Positions 54,254-62,632 of a DNA stretch of 64,000 bases are shown one piece after another. Numbering within the stretch: position 1 is the stretch's first letter; each line of letters opens with the position of its first letter. The stretch is from Bacteroidales bacterium (GTDB lineage: Bacteria; Bacteroidota; Bacteroidia; Bacteroidales; VadinHA17): NCBI GenBank assembly GCA_003141895.1, contig PLNT01000009.1:98651-162650 (forward strand). Direction: 5' to 3'. The notes beneath the pieces were generated by a model. It saw only the letters and a list, made by a program, of their open reading frames with translations. It did no database searches and was not told where the DNA came from. Made by a program: the position numbers and the translations under genes.

Positions 54254-55252
54254 TTATTTTAATTCAGAAAGATATCTTTCTGCGTCAATTGCTGCCATGC
54301 AACCTGATCCTGCGGCCGTCACTGCTTGCCTGTAATGAGGATCCTGTACATCACCTGCAGCGAAAACACCTTCAACATTAGTTTTCGATGTACCTGGAAT
54401 GGTCCTTATATATCCGACCTTATCAGTTTCAATATATTCTTTAAACACTATAGAATTCGGTGTATGCCCGATAGCAAGAAAAAATCCATCAATTTTTATC
54501 TTTACTATCTCTTCATGAGTGGTTCCTTTCTTCTTTATAAGGGTTGCGCCTTCCACTCCGTCATTTCCAAACAGATCCACTGTCTGATGCTCCCACAATA
54601 CCTCAATGTTTCCCGATTTGAAGACCTTATTTTGCATGACTTTTGATGCCCTTAATTCATTACGCCTGACAATGAGATATACTTTCCGGCAAAGACCAGC
54701 CAGATATGTGGCTTCTTCTGCTGCTGTATCACCACCGCCAACAACAGCCACATCCTTCCCCTTGTAAAAAAATCCGTCGCAGGTCGCACAGGCAGAAACG
54801 CCCATCCCGGCATATTTTGTTTCAGATTCAAGACCCAGGTATTTTGCCGTTGCTCCGGTTGCAATAATTACTGCATCAGCTTCTATTATTTTATTATCAT
54901 CAAATGTTACCTTATGGATCTTTCCTGAGAAATCGACAGACGTTGCAATCCCGAATCTGATATCGGCGCCGAAACGTTCTGCCTGTTTCCTGAAATCTTC
55001 CATCATTTTTGAGCCGGAAATACCATGGGGATAACCAGGATAATTATCAACATCTGTTGTTGTTGTTAACTGACCTCCCATCTCCAATCCGGTATAGAGC
55101 ACAGGGTTAAGATTGGCTCTTGACGCGTAGATTGCTGCCGTGTATCCTGCAGGTCCTGAGCCGATAATAAGACATTTAACCTTTTCTTTTACTTCCAGAT
55201 TATTCGCTTTCTGAGTATCTTTCTCAACGTCAAACCGCTTAAAAATATCCAT
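54254..55252 (-). CDS. trxB: Thioredoxin-disulfide reductase
   Basis: A 332-residue FAD/NADPH enzyme with GSGPAGYTAAIYA (31-43), the active-site CATCDG (Cys155 and Cys158) and the NADPH loop VVGGGDTAAEEATYL. It keeps thioredoxin reduced in the cytoplasm. The N-terminus is about 20 residues longer than E. coli TrxB. A TATATTTG -7 box lies upstream at 55279-55286 (minus strand). Confidence 0.95.
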   Translation of the reverse strand: MDIFKRFDVEKDTQKANNLEVKEKVKCLIIGSGPAGYTAAIYASRANLNPVLYTGLEMGGQLTTTTDVDNYPGYPHGISGSKMMEDFRKQAERFGADIRFGIATSVDFSGKIHKVTFDDNKIIEADAVIIATGATAKYLGLESETKYAGMGVSACATCDGFFYKGKDVAVVGGGDTAAEEATYLAGLCRKVYLIVRRNELRASKVMQNKVFKSGNIEVLWEHQTVDLFGNDGVEGATLIKKKGTTHEEIVKIKIDGFFLAIGHTPNSIVFKEYIETDKVGYIRTIPGTSKTNVEGVFAAGDVQDPHYRQAVTAAGSGCMAAIDAERYLSELK

Positions 55253-55278
55253 ATAAATTCTTCCTTATATTTAGTCTG

Positions 55279-55286
55279 CAAATATA
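55279..55286 (-). promoter_or_regulatory. Candidate -7 box of trxB
   Basis: TATATTTG on the minus strand, 26 bases before the trxB start codon. No clear -33 partner was found. Confidence 0.5.
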
Positions 55287-55382
55287 CTCAACTTTGAGTT
55301 CAGGTTTGTTATCTCAGTAGTCGTGCATTATGTAATCCATTAAAAAAAGTTTAAAAAACAACACTTGTTTCATTTTAAGTGC

Positions 55383-55390
55383 TATATTTG
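55383..55390 (+). promoter_or_regulatory. Candidate -7 box of the RloA/RloB-type operon
   Basis: TATATTTG matches the TAnnTTTG consensus and lies 27 bases before the ATG at 55418. A TTG at 55365-55367 may be a weak -33. Confidence 0.5.
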
Positions 55391-55417
55391 TAATTATATT
55401 ACAAAATACGCCTCGAA

Positions 55418-56674
55418 ATGATCCTCGAAATTCGTTTAAGTAATTTTTTCTCTATAAAGGAGGAAATTGTTATTGACTTGAGAGCAGGCAATAGCCAATC
55501 CAGGAAGGTGAGAGACCTTGAAAGCAATGTTTTCACCTATAAGGATGAAAAAATTCTTAAGGCTGTGGCATTGTATGGACCTAACGCTTCCGGTAAAAGT
55601 AATATCATTAAGGCTATTCGATTCTGTTGCAGTATGGTCTTCCAGTCTCATACGCATAATGAGGCTGTCATATTTAATTTTGTGCCATTCAAATTTGATC
55701 GGTACGCTGATAAACCAAGTTCCTTTATGATTAGGTTTGTCAGCAACGGGATTGAATATGAGTATGGATTTTCTCTTTCACGAGCAAGAATACTTACTGA
55801 AAGTCTATATTACTATCCAAAAGAAAGAAGGGCAAAGGTATTTACCAGAGATGAAACTATTAAAGGGGAAAAGAAAGACAAATACTCGTTTAGTAATGCG
55901 ATAAAAAAACCTCTGGATGTTGCCGAGAACACTTCTGATAAAACACTCTACATATCGAGAGCAAGCCAGATGGATCGGGACATGGGGAAGGAAATATTTA
56001 ACTTTTTTAGTGAGCAGTTCATATTGGGCTATACAGGTTTCAATGGATTAAATATTGAAACCCTGATCAAAACAAACCGGGAGTTGACAATAAAAGCTTT
56101 GCAAATAGCTGATAGTGATATTGTAGATATTAAGGTTGAAAAGAAAGAAGTTCCTGTAAAGAGTTTTAGTGTGACGTTTCCATCTGCTACAGCTACAGTT
56201 ACAGATGAGCATCAGGAGTTATTGCATATTACTACATACCATAAAACGTCACCTGGTATAGCTTTCGACTTCTATTCAGAAGAGTCGGGGGGTACAAGGA
56301 ATTTATTTGTAATACTTCTTTCAGTATTGGATATTATTAAAAACAATAAGATTCTGTTGATTGATGAGATAGAATTAAGCTTACATACTACTATAGTGGA
56401 ATTCATCATCAAATTGTTCTATGCTAGTAATTCCGCACAGCTTATATTTACTACACATAACACCAAACTGCTTGACCTGGATAAGATCCGGAAAGACCAG
56501 ATCTATTTTGTAAATAAAAAAACTGATGCTTCCACGGATGTGTACTCTCTCTTCGACTATAAAGATTTCAGAGAAACCATGGATGTTGAAAAGGCTTATC
56601 TACAAGGGCGGTTTGATGCTGTTCCATTCATAGATGATTCCCTTGCCAACTTAAAATCTCTTATCAATGGCTAA
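55418..56674 (+). CDS. RloA-like AAA/ABC-type ATPase
   Basis: A 418-residue AAA_15/AAA_21-type ATPase. Walker A is GPNASGKS (54-61), the ABC-like signature is ESGGTRNL (289-296), Walker B is LLIDEIE (313-319) and a switch histidine lies at 347 (TTHNTK). This matches RloA, first described among restriction-linked ORFs in Campylobacter type I loci, and the ATPase of toxin-antitoxin or abortive-infection systems. It overlaps the next gene by 8 bases. No hsd genes are adjacent, so it is a free-standing pair here. Confidence 0.75.
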   Translation: MILEIRLSNFFSIKEEIVIDLRAGNSQSRKVRDLESNVFTYKDEKILKAVALYGPNASGKSNIIKAIRFCCSMVFQSHTHNEAVIFNFVPFKFDRYADKPSSFMIRFVSNGIEYEYGFSLSRARILTESLYYYPKERRAKVFTRDETIKGEKKDKYSFSNAIKKPLDVAENTSDKTLYISRASQMDRDMGKEIFNFFSEQFILGYTGFNGLNIETLIKTNRELTIKALQIADSDIVDIKVEKKEVPVKSFSVTFPSATATVTDEHQELLHITTYHKTSPGIAFDFYSEESGGTRNLFVILLSVLDIIKNNKILLIDEIELSLHTTIVEFIIKLFYASNSAQLIFTTHNTKLLDLDKIRKDQIYFVNKKTDASTDVYSLFDYKDFRETMDVEKAYLQGRFDAVPFIDDSLANLKSLING

Positions 56675-57209
56675 GTATCCAAGACGGTCTAAGGGTAAAG
56701 AAATAAAGCCTACCTTCTTTGTATTCTGTGAAGAAGAATCAGAGGAGGCATATATAAGTTTTATTAGAAGCAAGTTTCGGGTTCCCATACAGATAAAAGC
56801 TAAGGTCGCGAAGAACAAGATTAATCAAAAGTATGTAAACAGGATCTTAGGACCTCTACCGAAACATTATAAAGATAAATATTTCCTTTTGTATGATCTC
56901 GATAGACCTGAAATGCTTGAGAAATTACAATGCATAAATGATGCCATTCTGCTTTTATCTAATCCTTGCATCGAATTATGGTTCATCCTTCATATCTGCA
57001 ATCATACTGCTGAGGTAAATTCACAACAAATTCTTGAGAAGCTTGAAAGGATTTGCAGAGAATACAAGAAAGGTATTATTTGCGGGAAGCTCAGGAATGA
57101 ATTAGCATCCGGAGAAGAGAAGGCTATTGCAAATGCAAAAAAACATACTTTGTATAATAACCCTTCAACCAGTGTGTATCTTCTATTAGAAGAATTAAAC
57201 AAAGTATAA
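56667..57209 (+). CDS. RloB-like TOPRIM-type effector
   Basis: A 180-residue protein with the RloB pattern: an acidic cluster at 22-27 (CEEESEEAY), the TOPRIM-like DLD at 77-79, and the SNPCIELWFILHI segment (98-110) that characterises the family. These fit a TOPRIM-type nuclease fold with Mg2+-binding acidic residues. It overlaps its ATPase by 8 bases, so the two are expressed and probably assembled together. A defence role is inferred by analogy to ATPase-TOPRIM pairs such as PARIS. Confidence 0.72.
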   Translation: MAKYPRRSKGKEIKPTFFVFCEEESEEAYISFIRSKFRVPIQIKAKVAKNKINQKYVNRILGPLPKHYKDKYFLLYDLDRPEMLEKLQCINDAILLLSNPCIELWFILHICNHTAEVNSQQILEKLERICREYKKGIICGKLRNELASGEEKAIANAKKHTLYNNPSTSVYLLLEELNKV

Positions 57210-57528
57210 TTTATTATTATGTCAAATCTCCGAATCATCTAAGACAGTCTTTATCGCATAACAATTGATTTATATTTCATAATTTTAGTGTAAAGAATAC
57301 TAGAGAAGAAACAAACATTTGACTTTATAGATATAATAGCGTTAAGCTGTTATTCTTGGATCAGAAAACCACCAATATTTAATATCCACAGGGATAACAA
57401 GCAAGACGCTCACGGACGACGTGTGCTTTGCTTATTGTGATTGGGGTGCTTAGCGGTACCTACAGTGCGGTAAGATTTAGGTCCACGTCCTTTTTATATA
57501 CTTGATGATAATTATATAATCCGTTCAG
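57210..57528. other. Intergenic region with a GC-richer, unexplained segment
   Basis: About 319 bases without a gene. The segment 57391-57480 is richer in G and C than its surroundings and folds imperfectly: AAGCAA at 57399-57404 pairs with TTGCTT at 57428-57433, with mismatched bases between. No known RNA or attachment-site family fits. The rest is AT-rich. Confidence 0.5.
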
Positions 57529-58590
57529 ATGAAAAATTTATTCAGAATCTCAGAAGCAATCCTATTGGTCTTGTCGATCTTTTTTATTCAATCCTGTAAG
57601 AAAGAGAAGCCTTCTATTCCTTCAGGAACTTCAGAAGCAGCAACAAACTTAACGGCATCCAGTGCCACACTAAATGGTATGGTAAATGCTGACAGTTATA
57701 GCACAATCGTATCCTTTGAATATGGAACAACTACGAATTATGGTAGTATTGCCACCGCAAACCAGAGTCCTGTTACTGGAAATACAAATACTACCGTAAG
57801 TGCAGATATAACGGGTTTAGTTGAAGTTACAACCTACCACTATAGAGTAAAAGCAGTAAATTCTTTTGGTACTTCTTATAGCAATGATATAACATTTACA
57901 ACTTTAGGTCAAGTTCCGATAAGTGCAACTTTAGCTGCAACTAATATAACATCTGCAGCAGCAACTATAAACGGTACTGTGAATGGCAATTATCTTGCTT
58001 CAACAGTAACTTTTGAATACGGGTTAACTACAAACTATGGGAGTACTGCCACTGCAAATCAAAGTCCTGTAACAGGAAATACAAATACTAATGTAAATGC
58101 ATACATATCTGGCTTAGAAGTAGCAACAATTTACCATTATAGAGTAAAAGCAGTAAATTCACTCGGCACTTCTTATGGTATTGATATGTCATTTACAACT
58201 TTAGGTCTAATTCCAACAGCCACAACCCTTGCAGCAACAAATATTGCAACTACAAGTGCTACATTGAATGGTACTGTAAATGCCAACGGTTATCTCACAA
58301 CAGTATCCTTTGAATATGGGACAACTATAAATTATGGTAGTACTGCCACCGCAAATCAAAGTCCTGTTACAGGAAATACGATTGCCAATGTAAGTGCAGA
58401 TATTACGGGTTTAACGCTTGGTTCAACCTATCACTATAGAATTGTTGCAACAAATTCACTTGGAGCAACAAAAAGCAGTGATATGCAAGTTCAAGTGAAT
58501 ATCCAGTTACGACAAACACCACACATGCAGATGGCTACACTTTTAGTCCTAATACTCAATATAATAGTTGGAAATCATATGCCTTATTAG
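57529..58590 (+). CDS. Fibronectin-type repeat lipoprotein, C-terminus frameshifted
   Basis: A 353-residue lipoprotein (FFIQSC, Cys23). Three near-identical units of about 90 residues (36-125, 133-225, 235-320) share SATLNGTVN, VSFEYGTT-NYGS, ATANQSPVTGNT and YHYRVKAVNS, a fibronectin-III-like pattern of Bacteroidota surface proteins. From about 58482 the last 34 residues look non-native. A different frame from 58482 to 58613 reads YASSSEYPVTTNTTH...SWKSYALLVRAIRAF, the C-terminal end of a DUF1566-type domain. The gene is therefore probably a deletion remnant. Confidence 0.75.
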   Translation: MKNLFRISEAILLVLSIFFIQSCKKEKPSIPSGTSEAATNLTASSATLNGMVNADSYSTIVSFEYGTTTNYGSIATANQSPVTGNTNTTVSADITGLVEVTTYHYRVKAVNSFGTSYSNDITFTTLGQVPISATLAATNITSAAATINGTVNGNYLASTVTFEYGLTTNYGSTATANQSPVTGNTNTNVNAYISGLEVATIYHYRVKAVNSLGTSYGIDMSFTTLGLIPTATTLAATNIATTSATLNGTVNANGYLTTVSFEYGTTINYGSTATANQSPVTGNTIANVSADITGLTLGSTYHYRIVATNSLGATKSSDMQVQVNIQLRQTPHMQMATLLVLILNIIVGNHMPY

Positions 58591-58613
58591 TACGTGCGAT
58601 TAGAGCATTTTAA
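58482..58613 (+). pseudogene. C-terminal remnant of a DUF1566-like domain in another frame
   Basis: 43 codons in frame +3 read SSSEYPVTTNTTH...QYNSWKSYALLVRAIRAF and stop at 58613. The pattern of Ser-Ser-Glu-Tyr followed by a terminal VRAIRAF matches the ends of DUF1566 domains, which often follow fibronectin-like repeats. The main body of that domain is absent, so deletion plus frameshift is likely. Confidence 0.65.
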
Positions 58614-58650
58614 AACACTTATTGGAAAATCCAATGAAAATAAGTAAAAT

Positions 58651-58680
58651 AAAAAAGGGTCAGATACGCTCTAACCCTTT
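58651..58680 (-). terminator. Terminator of the disrupted tRNA gene
   Basis: On the minus strand AAAGGGT/ACCCTTT arms (58654-58660 and 58674-58680) flank a 13-base loop and are followed by a run of T. It is placed where the terminator of a tRNA reading on the minus strand would be, just 3' of the tRNA remnant. Confidence 0.65.
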
Positions 58681-58691
58681 GATTTTCAATT

Positions 58692-58715
58692 GTCGGGGTG
58701 ATCTGACTCGAACAG
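58692..58715 (-). other. tRNA 3'-end remnant, candidate attachment site
   Basis: Read on the minus strand this is CTGTTCGAGTCAGATCACCCCGAC: a T-loop TTCGAGT, half of the T-stem and an acceptor-arm CACCCCGA, which resembles tRNA-Pro. The upstream half of the tRNA is missing. Chromosome-side sequence holds the terminator, element-side sequence holds the integrase 280 bases away. This is the arrangement left when an integrase recombines at a tRNA 3' end. Confidence 0.6.
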
Positions 58716-58869
58716 CCTTAATTTACCTCAATCGATGTATTATGTTGATCATTAATTAATCCTTATAAATCGCAGAAATAATGCCGTTTAACCCTTTAAA
58801 AGTTAATAAATATTAATTCATGTTATTAAAATAGATTAACTAAATGCGGGGAAAGTGCGGAACAACTCA

Positions 58870-58877
58870 TATATTTG
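58870..58877 (+). promoter_or_regulatory. Candidate -7 box of the integrase gene
   Basis: TATATTTG fits TAnnTTTG and is 118 bases upstream of the integrase ATG, giving a long leader. Confidence 0.4.
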
Positions 58878-58994
58878 TTATGTGAAAATACTTAATAAAA
58901 ACATAACGCTTCGGATTCCGGGATCAGAAATGACCTGGGAGGTTTTAAGTAACCTTCACAAAATCCGGAGCTTTTTTGTTTATAAATCCCATCC

Positions 58995-60356
58995 ATGGCA
59001 ACCATCAAATTTTTTACCCGAACAATTACCAAAGATAAAAATACTTTGGTTCCGATCTATGTTAGGATAAAGTCAGGCCGGAAAATTGACCTCGTTTGCA
59101 AAACTGACATATTGATCAAGCCTGAGAACTGGAGCAATGAAACTCAGAAAGCAAATCAGAGGGCTGATGTATTTAAGTATTTATCAGGTGAGACTAAGGA
59201 TGAGCAGAAGGGAAGGCACAATTTCAATGAGAAGATAGCGGAATTAAAGTCTTTCCTTGAATCTGAACTCATGAACACCCATCAGGATGGCATAACCTCA
59301 GAGTGGCTTAAAACAGCTATTGACAAACACTGGCACCCGGACAAATACAAGACTTCACTATTCAGCTTTATACGGTCCTTTATTGATAAGGCTGAAACAA
59401 AGCCAAACCCAAAAACAGGCCGGCCGGTCTCTTATAAGATGAGGCGGGAATATGAAGTAACCTTCAATTACCTCAAAGACTATGCAACCGAAAAGAAAAT
59501 TGTGATTGACTTTAAAGATATTGACCTTAATTTTTATGATGGATTTGTTCAATACCTTCAAAATGTTCCCCCAGATAAAACCGCGATTAAGAAGGATAAA
59601 AAACAAAATGAAGATGAAGAGCCAAAGAGTAAAAAGCTTGCAGTAAACACAATTGGCAAGAAGATCCAGACTTTAAAAATATTCCTCAATGCTGCAAAAG
59701 AGGAAGGTAAAAACACCTTTGAAGCATACCGAAGCAAGAAATTTGTCGCAACTACTGAGGAATCAGAAACTATTTACCTGAATGAATCCGAGTTAACAAA
59801 GATATATGAGCTTGATTTAAGCGAAGATCGTGTAAATGATGAGATCAGGGATCTGTTTTTAATTGGAGCCTGGACAGGTTGCCGGTTTTCTGACATCTCA
59901 CAAATTACCCCTGAGAGCATTTCTGGGGGTAAAATTCATCTTAAGCAATACAAGACAGGTAAGAGGGTTGTAATCCCTATACACCCCATTGTAACTGCCA
60001 TTCTGAATAAATACAAAGGCACATTGCCAGACGCAACCACAAACCAACAATTCAATAGAGCTTTAAAGGTGATAGCTAAAGATGCCGGTATAACAGAAAA
60101 TACTCATAAGGCAATAACCAAAGGAGGCATTAAAGTAAGTACAGCATACAAGAAACATGAATTAGTGACTACGCACACGGCCCGAAGATCCTTTGCAACT
60201 AACCATTATAATCAGGGTGTTCAATCGATTACAATTATGAATATCACAGGTCACGCCACTGAAAAGAGTTTCCTCAAGTATATCAAAGTAACACCCGAAG
60301 AGCACGCTAATAAATTACAGCTTCATTGGGATAACAGACATTTAAAAGTAGTTTAA
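58995..60356 (+). CDS. Tyrosine recombinase / integrase
   Basis: A 453-residue integrase. An arm-type DNA-binding start (ATIKFFTRTITKDKNTLVPIYVRI) is followed by a SAM-like core-binding domain (about 120-240) and the catalytic domain. The full catalytic set is visible: Arg297 (TGCRFSD), His394 and Arg397 (HTARRSF), His420 and Tyr429 (GHATEKSFLKYI). It should excise and integrate the element at the tRNA remnant upstream. The next gene follows after one base. Confidence 0.92.
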   Translation: MATIKFFTRTITKDKNTLVPIYVRIKSGRKIDLVCKTDILIKPENWSNETQKANQRADVFKYLSGETKDEQKGRHNFNEKIAELKSFLESELMNTHQDGITSEWLKTAIDKHWHPDKYKTSLFSFIRSFIDKAETKPNPKTGRPVSYKMRREYEVTFNYLKDYATEKKIVIDFKDIDLNFYDGFVQYLQNVPPDKTAIKKDKKQNEDEEPKSKKLAVNTIGKKIQTLKIFLNAAKEEGKNTFEAYRSKKFVATTEESETIYLNESELTKIYELDLSEDRVNDEIRDLFLIGAWTGCRFSDISQITPESISGGKIHLKQYKTGKRVVIPIHPIVTAILNKYKGTLPDATTNQQFNRALKVIAKDAGITENTHKAITKGGIKVSTAYKKHELVTTHTARRSFATNHYNQGVQSITIMNITGHATEKSFLKYIKVTPEEHANKLQLHWDNRHLKVV

Positions 60357-60357
60357 T

Positions 60358-61299
60358 ATGGCAGAATTTATAGTTTCAGAAAATGAATCTGAGGTCGAAC
60401 TTGATCCCGAAATCAAAGTCAAACTAGAAACCTTAAGAATTCACGCTTTTGGTAATTCTAGTGTCCCTTTTTTAAACTCATTGTTTCAATACAACATGAG
60501 ATGGCAATTTGCTTTCGAAAGATTTGGATCCTATAAAACTTTTGCTGAATATGAACTGTTCAATGCCGTGGAAAATTTGACAAAAACTAATCTTCCAATT
60601 GCATTTTACCACTGGCAAAACTTTGATATAAGTATTGCCGAATTTAAAGAAGAAGTGAAAAAGGCGAAATCTGATGATAAAAACTGGTGGCATGATTTTT
60701 ATTTGACATCTCAATTTAGCAAGGATAATTTTAATCATATATTCTTAGAGATATTACAGGCTTTAGACTTGACTTTGGAATATGGAAATGCAGAGGATTT
60801 TCCTTTAAGGATTGATTATACGAAAGCGACCACTGACTTTAGTGATAGAACTAAGTATCCAAGAGACTGGGATAAGGTAGTGAATTTAGTTTCTCAGTTC
60901 CGGTGGGTTGAATTTTTAATTAGCATGATAGAGGGGGAAGGGTATAATGAAAAAGCAGATATAAGTCCTAAACCAAAGAAAAGAACTCTTTCAGATATTG
61001 CCCTACAGTATGTTTGGGAGGGAACAATCATTAACACCAAAAATAAAGATCAAGTTGCAAAGTTATTCCCGGAACTTGAATTAAAGAACGGGACAAAACT
61101 ATATCAGAAATTTAACTATTTCAGTAAAACAACAAATCGAACTGGTGATTCTGGTAAAGAGTCTACAAACAAAAAACATTTAGATGATATGAACCGAGCT
61201 TTAAGTTTTCTTACAAAATCTGATCATATCGAAAAAGCTAAAAATGAAATAGTTACATTTAAAAATAATGCAAAAGAAGTAAGCGGACAAACTTTGTAA
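60358..61299 (+). CDS. Unknown element-encoded protein (313 aa)
   Basis: A 313-residue cytoplasmic protein with no recognised domain. Residues 1-180 are helical with many aromatic residues; a proline-rich linker (about 203-210) precedes a C-terminal part with SDIALQYVWEGTIINTKNKDQVAKLFPELELKNGTKLYQKFNYFS, a segment seen in other Bacteroidota accessory-element proteins. It begins one base after the integrase, so the pair is likely co-expressed. Function unknown. Confidence 0.65.
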   Translation: MAEFIVSENESEVELDPEIKVKLETLRIHAFGNSSVPFLNSLFQYNMRWQFAFERFGSYKTFAEYELFNAVENLTKTNLPIAFYHWQNFDISIAEFKEEVKKAKSDDKNWWHDFYLTSQFSKDNFNHIFLEILQALDLTLEYGNAEDFPLRIDYTKATTDFSDRTKYPRDWDKVVNLVSQFRWVEFLISMIEGEGYNEKADISPKPKKRTLSDIALQYVWEGTIINTKNKDQVAKLFPELELKNGTKLYQKFNYFSKTTNRTGDSGKESTNKKHLDDMNRALSFLTKSDHIEKAKNEIVTFKNNAKEVSGQTL

Positions 61300-61368
61300 C
61301 CAGTTTTAACCGGTTACGAAGTGGTTAAGCGATGAACATTTGACCATGAAACTAGAACATGGTCAAAA

Positions 61369-61638
61369 ATGAGCAACCCGTTTGAAGAAATTGAAGTAAG
61401 ATTAAGCAATATTGAAGGCTTAATCAGTTCTCTTAACGAGAAACAGTCAGCCCCCAAGAGTTTCTCTTCACGTGAAGAGACCGCTCCACGCCTTAAGATA
61501 ACACTTCCAACGTTAGACAAATACACTAAGGCCGGAATCATCAAAGGTTCCCGGATCGGTTCACGTGTGCTTTATCTCGAGTCCGATATTGTGGAAGCGG
61601 TTAAAGAGATTCCTATTCAGAAATCCCAGAGGAGATAA
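61369..61638 (+). CDS. Excisionase-like HTH protein
   Basis: An 89-residue protein with a helix-turn-helix of the MerR/HTH_17 type: RLKITLPTLDKYTKAGIIKGSRIGSRVLYLESDIVEAVKE (about 41-80). A short polar start precedes it. Such small proteins act as excisionases or regulators next to integrases in Bacteroidota mobile elements. It overlaps nothing and lies 69 bases downstream of the unknown gene. Confidence 0.72.
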   Translation: MSNPFEEIEVRLSNIEGLISSLNEKQSAPKSFSSREETAPRLKITLPTLDKYTKAGIIKGSRIGSRVLYLESDIVEAVKEIPIQKSQRR

Positions 61639-61642
61639 GCAA

Positions 61643-61942
61643 ATGAACATCACAGAAATTTTCAAAACCAACCCAGAATTAGCAGGCAACCTGACTATTA
61701 ATGTCAATGCCTCTGATCTGAAAGCCTTTGCCGAAATGTGTATAGAAGCGGGTAAACAAATGATGCCTAAACCGAAGGACCCGGAGGAATATATTACTTC
61801 GCAGGAAATTGCAAAGGCATTAAATATATCACTCGTTACACTATGGCAATGGGATAAAAATGGCATTACCAGTCCCCTTAGAGTAGGTAATAGGAAGCTT
61901 TACCGGCGTTCTGATCTTGAAAAAATCCTGAACAATGGCTGA
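61643..61942 (+). CDS. Second HTH_17-type DNA-binding protein
   Basis: 99 residues from the ATG at 61643, preceded by AGGAG at 61630-61634. The C-terminal half reads EYITSQEIAKALNISLVTLWQWDKNGITSPLRVGNRKLYRRSDLEKIL, a helix-turn-helix followed by the wing typical of HTH_17. The N-terminal half is unassigned. It follows the first HTH gene by 4 bases, so the two probably control element transfer or gene expression together. Confidence 0.72.
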   Translation: MNITEIFKTNPELAGNLTINVNASDLKAFAEMCIEAGKQMMPKPKDPEEYITSQEIAKALNISLVTLWQWDKNGITSPLRVGNRKLYRRSDLEKILNNG

Positions 61943-62498
61943 GAGAGTCGAAGTCCCCCGACAATTAGAGGATGCAACTAGCATTGATATAAATAGTTGT
62001 ACTTCTAATTTACCCGCTTTTGTTCCACATGTCAAAAAACCTGATGGAATCAAGCAACTTAAAGAGCTGGCATTAGCTTATTCCCGGACTCGACATCCTG
62101 AGTTACCGGAATATGCCAGGTGCACCAGGAACTATACCGATAAGACGGCCAATGGCCTAACGAAATGTATTATTGACTGGCTAACATTTTCAGGGCATCA
62201 GGCGGAACGGATCAGTTCAACCGGTCGGTACCTGGACAAAAGTAAAGTCGTCAGTGATGTGCTTGGAAACTCGAGGCGGATCGGTTCCGGTCAATGGATA
62301 CCCAGCTCAGGAATTAAAGGCACGGCCGATATTTCAGCCACGATCTGGGGGAAAGCTGTCAAGATCGAAATCAAGATTAAGGACCGTCAGTCCCCTGATC
62401 AGAGGTCCTACCAGCAAGCAATAGAGAAAGCCGGGGGTCTATACTGGATCTGTCACAGCATGGAAGAGTTTCTAAACCTGATGAAAATGAACTTTTGA
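61935..62498 (+). CDS. VRR-NUC-like nuclease
   Basis: A 187-residue protein overlapping the previous gene by 8 bases. The C-terminal part fits the VRR-NUC/PD-(D/E)xK fold: Asp132 in IKGTADISATIWG, Glu145-x-Lys147 in KIEIKIKD, and Gln156 in SPDQRSYQQAIEKAGGLYWI. These are the catalytic-type residues of Holliday-junction-like and repair nucleases. N-terminal residues 1-70 are unassigned. A role in processing the element's DNA is inferred. Confidence 0.75.
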   Translation: MAERVEVPRQLEDATSIDINSCTSNLPAFVPHVKKPDGIKQLKELALAYSRTRHPELPEYARCTRNYTDKTANGLTKCIIDWLTFSGHQAERISSTGRYLDKSKVVSDVLGNSRRIGSGQWIPSSGIKGTADISATIWGKAVKIEIKIKDRQSPDQRSYQQAIEKAGGLYWICHSMEEFLNLMKMNF

Positions 62499-62632
62499 AA
62501 ACAATAATCCGTCTGAATAAATCAGATATAAAGAACTAATTAACAGTGATTTCGATGTGTGATCATCCGTAAATAACTTATTAATATCCCTCTATATTTA
62601 TACCTAACTTTACAATAAAACGAAGTAAAACG

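Larger units (their letters stand above)
58614..58994. other. Intergenic region holding the element boundary
   Basis: About 380 bases between the lipoprotein remnant and the integrase. It contains the tRNA terminator, the tRNA 3' remnant, and on the element side an AT-rich leader with a -7 box at 58870-58877 and a GTGCGG-type direct repeat at 58843-58859. No independent gene is supported. Confidence 0.6.

Noticed and set aside
55418..57209. A type I restriction-modification locus
   Set aside because: Only the RloA/RloB-type genes are present; no HsdR, HsdM or HsdS sequence was seen on either side.
57391..57480. An integron attC site
   Set aside because: The hairpin has extra-helical bases but lacks the paired GTTRRRY and RYYYAAC core sites at a proper distance, and it is shorter than known attC sites.
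58855..59070. A 71-codon frame just upstream of and into the integrase start
   Set aside because: It overlaps the integrase start in another frame and its residues look random; the integrase ATG at 58995 is clearly better.
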